From: an uncultured Collinsella sp. | GTDB lineage: Bacteria; Actinomycetota; Coriobacteriia; Coriobacteriales; Coriobacteriaceae | Direction: 5' to 3' | Assembly: GCA_900540845.1 (NCBI GenBank) | Contig: UQHS01000007.1 | Coordinates: 1-64,000 of the forward strand | DNA: 64,000 nt | Shown here: positions 59,500 to 64,000 of the stretch, piece by piece | How positions within the stretch are numbered: the first letter of the stretch is position 1 | Layout of the letters: each line of letters starts with the position of its first letter | Made by a program: the position numbers and the translations under genes | The notes under the pieces: generated by a model | Databases searched by the model: none | Told to the model about the DNA's origin: nothing | What the model saw: only the letters and a program-made list of their open reading frames with translations

Positions 59500-60126
59500 C
59501 TAGTGCTTGCCGTTTGCCTCTCCGCCGTTAACGTGGTCGCGGGCAAACACCACACCGCGCGTGATGGCGAGCGCCGCGGCCTCCGCCGCCTGGTGCGTCA
59601 TGAGGTCAAAGTCCTCGGCCTCCTTGGAGCGCAGCTGCTTGAGGACATAGTCCGCCACCGGCATACGTCCCGGGGGATCGCCGATGCCCGCGCGGATGCG
59701 CGAGAAGTCGCGGCTTCCCAACTTATCGATGATGGAGCGCAGCCCGTTGTGCCCCGCGTGCCCGCCGCCCACCTTGACGCGGACATCGCCTGCGGGGATG
59801 TCGAGCTCGTCGTGGATCACCAGCAGCTCTTCGGGCTTGACTTTGTACTGGGCACACAGTTTGGAGATGGGGCCGCCGCTCGTGTTCATGTACGACTGGG
59901 GCTTCACGAGCACGACCTCGCGCTTGCCACCTTCAGCCTCGGGGTCGTTGACGCTGATGGTCGCGACCTCGGCGCCGGCTTGATTCTTCCAATACGTGAC
60001 GCCGGCCTGAGAGGCCAGCACTTCGACGGCTTTGAACCCGGCGTTGTGCCGGGTGTTTGCGTATTCGTCTCCGGGGTTGCCGAGTCCGGCGACCATGCGG
60101 ATGGGTTTGGGCTGTGCAGCGGCCAT
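59500..60126 (-). CDS. pth: peptidyl-tRNA hydrolase
   Basis: A 208-residue enzyme that frees tRNA from stalled peptidyl-tRNA. All Pth blocks are present: VAGLGNPGDEYANTRHNAGF with the catalytic histidine, LVKPQSYMNTSGGPI, LLVIHDELDIPAG and GGGHAGHNGLRSI. ATG 60126 follows AAGGAGG. It is the last of the glmU-prs-pth series, a conserved order in many Gram-positives. Confidence 0.97.
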   Translation of the reverse strand: MAAAQPKPIRMVAGLGNPGDEYANTRHNAGFKAVEVLASQAGVTYWKNQAGAEVATISVNDPEAEGGKREVVLVKPQSYMNTSGGPISKLCAQYKVKPEELLVIHDELDIPAGDVRVKVGGGHAGHNGLRSIIDKLGSRDFSRIRAGIGDPPGRMPVADYVLKQLRSKEAEDFDLMTHQAAEAAALAITRGVVFARDHVNGGEANGKH

Positions 60127-60390
60127 ACGGCCTCCTTATAGTTGGCGTTTGCTGCAAATCATGGTGCCTGCGCTAAAGATGGGTGTCAACCCCAGTTGCA
60201 TTGGCTGGAATTGGCTGGGCATTGCCCGGCGGCGTGGGTGGGGCATTTGCAAAGGGCACAGCATGGTGCCCGCGCAGCGCATCGTCTCTTCATGAGCCAA
60301 AGACGACAGCATCAATCACCTCTGGCTGCTCGCACAAAAACGGTGATTGTGCAATTTCCCGCCAACGGCTTTTTGGGTGGGATGAAAACG
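60127..60390. other. spacer between pth and the prs terminator
   Basis: No supportable gene or RNA. The sequence contains a GGCTGG-rich stretch and an imperfect repeat GCACAAAAACGGTGATTGTGC (60331-60351) able to form a small hairpin. The pth promoter should lie in the left part but was not identified. Confidence 0.4.
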
Positions 60391-60425
60391 AAAAAAGCGG
60401 GCACCCGGCACCGGGCGCCCGCTTT
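60391..60425 (-). terminator. rho-independent terminator of prs
   Basis: A stem of about 15 base pairs (AAAGCGGGCACCCGG with one mismatch, 2-base loop), followed on the minus strand by six T residues, immediately after the prs stop. It separates prs from pth. Confidence 0.9.
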
Positions 60426-60446
60426 ACAGGCAAACTTGCGCGCGAA

Positions 60447-61433
60447 TTACATCGCGAAGTCGCCGCCCACGAGGTTGCTCACGGACTGCTCGTAATACAC
60501 GGCAGAGATGGTCTCGGCGAACTCGCCCGCCACGGAGATGGTCTTGATCTTGCCGGTCTCCTCTACGGGGATGGCGTCGGTGACCACGCACTCCACAATG
60601 GGGGCGTCGTTCAGGCGCTGGATGGCCTCGCCGGAGAAGATGCCGTGGGTGGCGCACACGTAGATGTCGCCGGCGCCCAGGGCCTTGAGCTCCTTGACGT
60701 TGGCGCACAGGGTGCCCGCGGTGTCGATCATGTCGTCGTTGATGATGCAGGTCTTGCCCTTGATGTCACCGATGATGCCCATGACCTCGGCGGCGTTGTG
60801 GCGCGGACGGCCCTTGTGGGCGATGGCGAGGCTGCATCCGAGCATGTCGGACAGCTTCTTGGCGGCCTTGGCGCGGCCCACGTCGGGGGAGACGACGACA
60901 AGGTTGTCGGTATCGAAACCCTTGGTGTCGTAGTACTCGGCAAAGAGGGGCAGGGCGGAGAGGTGGTTCACCGGGATGTCGAAGAAGCCCTGGATCTGGC
61001 CCTGGTGCAGGTCGAGCGTGATGATGCGGTCGACGCCGGCGCACTCGAGCAGGTTGGCGACGAGGCGGGCGGTGATGGGCTCACGCGGGCCGGCCTTGCG
61101 GTCCTGACGGGCGTAGCCGTAGTGGGTGATGACGGCGGTGATGGAACGGGCGGACGCGCGCTTGGCGGCGTCGGTGGCGATGAGGAGCTCCATCAGCATG
61201 TCGTTGACGTTGCCGCCGGCGACGGACTGGATGAGGAACACGTCGGCGCCGCGGACGGTCTCGTCATAGCGGGCGTAAATCTCGCCGTTGGCGAACTGCT
61301 TGAGTGTAAGGCCGGAGAGCTCGACGCCGAGCTGATTGGCGATTTTCTGGGCGAGCGCGCGGTTGGAGGAACCGGAGTACACTCGCAGGATCTTGCTCAT
61401 ATCCACGGTCTTTTTGGGATCGGTTGTTGGCAT
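60447..61433 (-). CDS. prs: ribose-phosphate pyrophosphokinase
   Basis: A 328-residue enzyme that makes PRPP from ribose-5-phosphate and ATP for nucleotide, His and Trp synthesis. Diagnostic blocks are RVYSGSSNRALAQKIA, FANGEIYARYDETVRGADVF, DLHQGQIQGFFDIPVNHL and the PRPP loop CIINDDMIDTAGTLCAN. ATG 61433 follows GGAGAAG; the frame is open seven codons further. It lies downstream of glmU, the usual partner. Confidence 0.97.
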   Translation of the reverse strand: MPTTDPKKTVDMSKILRVYSGSSNRALAQKIANQLGVELSGLTLKQFANGEIYARYDETVRGADVFLIQSVAGGNVNDMLMELLIATDAAKRASARSITAVITHYGYARQDRKAGPREPITARLVANLLECAGVDRIITLDLHQGQIQGFFDIPVNHLSALPLFAEYYDTKGFDTDNLVVVSPDVGRAKAAKKLSDMLGCSLAIAHKGRPRHNAAEVMGIIGDIKGKTCIINDDMIDTAGTLCANVKELKALGAGDIYVCATHGIFSGEAIQRLNDAPIVECVVTDAIPVEETGKIKTISVAGEFAETISAVYYEQSVSNLVGGDFAM

Positions 61434-61614
61434 GACTTCTCCTTTATACGCCACAACTTCCTTACCTGTTCTATATTAGCCACTTTGCTAGGCAATTGAC
61501 CACCGATAATCCGCCCAACGAAATTTCACTCCGATGGGCGGACGCGAGGCTCGATTGTCGCTGGTGCCGCTGATGCCGCTGGAGCCGAACGCGGCCTGCG
61601 GCCCGTGCGGTTGG

Positions 61615-63015
61615 CTACAGGCGTGCGCGGCGCGGCTCGGTGTAGCCCTCGATGATGCGCTGCTCGCTGCGCTCGACGGCGAGCGCGCCGGCGGGCACGT
61701 CGCGCGTGATGCAGCTGCTCGCGCCGGTCACCACGTCGGCGCCGATGTTCACGGGCGCCACCATCATGGTGTCGGACCCGATGAACGTGCGGTCGCCAAT
61801 GGTGGTGGCGTGCTTGTTCTTGCCATCGTAGTTGCAGGTGATGGAGCCCGCGCCCACGTTGACGCCCGCGCCCATCGTGGTGTCGCCGATGTAGGAGAGG
61901 TGCGGCACCTTGGAGCCCTCGCCGATCGTGGACTTCTTGATCTCGACGTGCGTGCCAACGTGCGAGCGGTCCAGCAGGTGCGTGCCGGGGCGCAGGTAGC
62001 AGCGCGGGCCGCAGCTCACGCCGTTCTCGATCACGACGTCGATGCCGACGGTCTCATCGAGCGTGCAGCCGTCGCCGGCGGTGACGTTGGTGAGGCGCGT
62101 GTTGGGGCCGAGCTGACACTCCTCGCCAATGCGGCAGGCGCCGATGAGGTGCGTTTGAGGCCACACGACGGTGTCGCGGCCAATTTGCGCGTCGGGGCCG
62201 ATCCAGGCCTGCGCGGGATCGATGAAGGTGACGCCCTCGGTCATGAGGCGCTCGTTGATGCGGTCGCGCGCGATGGCCGTGAGCTCGGCGAGCTGCACGC
62301 GGCTGTTCACGCCCAGGCCGTCGCGGTAGTCCTCGCAGTGCGAGATGGTGACGGCGTGACCGTGATGCTTGAGGATTTCGACCATGTCGGGCAGATAGTA
62401 CTCGGACTGCGCGTTATCGTTGCCGATCTCGCCAATATGAAGGCTGAGCAGCTCGCCGTCGAAGGCGTAGCAGCCAGCGTTGCACTCCAGCAGCTCGGCG
62501 TCCTGCTCGGGCGTGCAGTCCTTCTGCTCGATGATGCGATTGACGGAGCCGTCCGCCGCGAGCTCGATGCGGCCGTAGCCAAAAGGCGCGGGCGGGGTGA
62601 AGGTGAGGACCGCACCGGCGTTGGCGCCGTCGGCGACGGTGCTTGCGAAGGCGGCGATGGTGTCGGCCTGGATGAGCGGCAGGTCGCCGTTGAGCACGAC
62701 GACGGGGCCGGCGTTGATGCCGGTCGCCTCGAGGGCGCAACGGACGGCGTGGCCGGTGCCCAGGCGCTCGGTCTGCTCGACGCACTCGATGGCGGCCTCG
62801 GCGGGGGTGCCGTTGTAGGCGTCGGCGATGAGCGCGCGGACCTCGTCGGAATGGCTGCCGACGACCACGACCACGCGGGTGCAGCCCGCGGCGAGCGCGG
62901 CGTCGATGACCCAGCAGGCCATGGGCTTGCCGAGGATCTTGTGCGAAACCTTGGCGTGGTTGGACTTCATGCGCGTGCCCTCGCCGGCGGCCATGACAAT
63001 CGCGGTAACATCCAT
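61615..63015 (-). CDS. glmU: bifunctional UDP-GlcNAc pyrophosphorylase / glucosamine-1-phosphate acetyltransferase
   Basis: A 466-residue enzyme that acetylates glucosamine-1-phosphate and makes UDP-GlcNAc for peptidoglycan. The N-terminal uridylyltransferase has VMAAGEGTRMKSNHAKVSHK; the C-terminal left-handed beta-helix shows hexapeptide turns and the acetyltransferase residues near VGTHVEIKKSTIGEGSK and YIGDTTMGAGVNVGAGSITC. ATG 63015 follows GGGAG; the frame is open 42 codons further into the divergent promoter region without a site. A 181-base gap with a GGGCGG/CCGCCC hairpin (61511-61541) separates it from prs. Confidence 0.96.
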   Translation of the reverse strand: MDVTAIVMAAGEGTRMKSNHAKVSHKILGKPMACWVIDAALAAGCTRVVVVVGSHSDEVRALIADAYNGTPAEAAIECVEQTERLGTGHAVRCALEATGINAGPVVVLNGDLPLIQADTIAAFASTVADGANAGAVLTFTPPAPFGYGRIELAADGSVNRIIEQKDCTPEQDAELLECNAGCYAFDGELLSLHIGEIGNDNAQSEYYLPDMVEILKHHGHAVTISHCEDYRDGLGVNSRVQLAELTAIARDRINERLMTEGVTFIDPAQAWIGPDAQIGRDTVVWPQTHLIGACRIGEECQLGPNTRLTNVTAGDGCTLDETVGIDVVIENGVSCGPRCYLRPGTHLLDRSHVGTHVEIKKSTIGEGSKVPHLSYIGDTTMGAGVNVGAGSITCNYDGKNKHATTIGDRTFIGSDTMMVAPVNIGADVVTGASSCITRDVPAGALAVERSEQRIIEGYTEPRRARL

Positions 63016-63164
63016 GTGGGACTCCCTAGATTGGTTGAAAATATGCGCACACGTGCACCGCGCGCGTGCGAACGTACAGGTAGGTCGATAATACCGCAGC
63101 AGGCGAAGACAGGGCGCAGACGTGAGGCGATGCGCTCGCAATCGTCACAGGGGAGGTGGGTCTT

Positions 63165-64000
63165 GTGGCAAAACGAGTGACGCACACGGCGTTCGACGCG
63201 ATGCACCCGGCGGTGCCCGCGCTGTATGCGTGCATCACTTTGGGGCTCACGATGGCTGCACTGCACCCGGTGCTGGTGGCGATTTCTTGCGCCGGGGCAT
63301 TTGCGTACATCGCGTGCGTCCGCGGTCTTCGATCCGCCGTTTGCGCACTGCGCTGGCAGATTCCTGTCATGTTGGTGATCGCCTTGGTTAATCCGTTGTT
63401 CGTGCGAATGGGTTCGACAGTTGTCCTTGAGCTGTTCGGTCGCCCTGTGTTTTTGGAGAGCCTGCTGTATGGCTTGGCGATGGCGGGCATGTTTGTGGCG
63501 AGTGTGCAATGGTTCGCCGCGTGCTCGCAAATGCTCACGCACGACAAGGTGCTGGCTTTGTTTGGAAGTGCGGCGCCGGTGGTGGCGCTGATGATTTCGA
63601 TGACGATGCGTTTGGTGCCGAGGTTTTTGCGGCAAGGGCGCACCATCGCCGCCGTTCAGGACGTGGCGCGGAGCTGCTTTGTGGCCGATGGTCGCGCAGG
63701 GCTGCCCGTACGCGTTGCGGACAGGCTGCGCCAGAGCTCCGTCCTCATGGGCTGGGCGATGGAGGAATCCCTCGAGACTGCCGACGCGATGCGAGCTCGT
63801 GGGTGGGGTGCGCGCCGCCGCAGAACGACCTACGTGCCGTACCGATTCACGTTGTGCGACGCCGCGGCGATCGTGCTGCTGGTCTTGGGCGGGGCTGCGG
63901 TGGCTTGGGTTGCATGGCGTGTGACAGCGCCATTTGCGTTCTATCCCCAGATGAGCCCTATCACCTTGTGGTGGGGTTACGGCGCATACGCGGCGTGGAT
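63165..64000 (+). CDS. energy-coupling factor transporter T component (runs off the window)
   Basis: At least 278 codons remain open to the right edge. It has several hydrophobic helices (ALYACITLGLTMAALHPVLV and so on) and a cytoplasmic segment with the T-component signature ADAMRARGWGARRRR, the Ala-Arg-Gly motif that couples to the ATPase subunits. EcfT links substrate-specific S components to the EcfA ATPases for vitamin or metal uptake; those genes presumably follow outside the window. GTG 63165 is preceded by GGGGAGG; GTG 63156 is in frame too. It diverges from glmU across a 149-base spacer. Confidence 0.82.
   Translation, partial: MAKRVTHTAFDAMHPAVPALYACITLGLTMAALHPVLVAISCAGAFAYIACVRGLRSAVCALRWQIPVMLVIALVNPLFVRMGSTVVLELFGRPVFLESLLYGLAMAGMFVASVQWFAACSQMLTHDKVLALFGSAAPVVALMISMTMRLVPRFLRQGRTIAAVQDVARSCFVADGRAGLPVRVADRLRQSSVLMGWAMEESLETADAMRARGWGARRRRTTYVPYRFTLCDAAAIVLLVLGGAAVAWVAWRVTAPFAFYPQMSPITLWWGYGAYAAW

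Overview
The window looks like chromosome from a Coriobacteriia-type actinobacterium (Collinsella or a close relative is my best guess; this is inferred from gene content and composition, not from a marker comparison). It is mostly high G+C and carries the whole replication-origin neighbourhood in the classical order: gyrA, gyrB, dciA-like, recF, dnaN and dnaA on the minus strand, then rpmH, rnpA, yidD, yidC, jag, rsmG, parA and parB on the plus strand. Transcription diverges at about 26.9 kb. DnaA-box-like 9-mers lie on both sides of dnaA (26.93-27.03 kb and 23.42-23.47 kb), and four parS sites lie between rsmG and parA.

Layout. (1) 0-11.4 kb, minus strand: a cell-surface polysaccharide cluster headed by a NusG paralogue of the LoaP type, with its own promoter and a structured leader. 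It continues through a polyprenyl-phosphate sugar transferase, three GT2 glycosyltransferases, an EpsG-like polymerase, a cassette of DegT aminotransferase, ATP-grasp ligase, ornithine-cyclodeaminase-like dehydrogenase and second ATP-grasp protein, and ends in rfbA and rfbB. The middle genes (about 1.07-9.9 kb) are visibly poorer in G+C than their flanks, which suggests acquisition. (2) 11.5-15.4 kb: a bifunctional nuclease, a family 3 glycoside hydrolase and an inverted-repeat element. (3) 15.4-33.4 kb: the origin region. It includes a GHKL ATPase/winged-helix protein beside dnaA and a GyrA with an acidic N-terminal extension and Phe at the main quinolone-resistance position. (4) 33.4-43.9 kb: rlmN, ddl, a DnaQ-DinG helicase/nuclease, a PafB/PafC-like WYL pair and a membrane M28-like protein with a very long acidic insert. 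(5) 44-52 kb: a surface-protein region with two class B sortases, a 1426-residue Cna-B-repeat adhesin ending in LAQTG, purE, a broken FctA-type pilin fragment and a MoaE-like gene. (6) 52.2-56.7 kb: a nested-palindrome element, a predicted membrane permease and a four-gene cassette encoding a Tat-exported protein, a membrane thioredoxin-like protein, a 35-residue membrane peptide, and a regulator with a LuxR helix-turn-helix at each end of a multi-pass membrane core. The 3' end of this cassette overlaps a leftover C-terminus of a GltD-like oxidoreductase. (7) 56.9-64 kb: an NfnAB-like oxidoreductase pair, the conserved pth, prs, glmU group, and the start of an ECF-transporter T component running off the window.

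The most interesting candidates for undescribed biology are the 53.9-56.7 kb cassette, the GHKL-wHTH protein at the origin, the amino-acid-ligase-like cassette in the polysaccharide cluster, the M28-like protein with altered active-site residues, and several palindromic repeat families. No tRNA, rRNA, CRISPR array or complete insertion sequence was seen.
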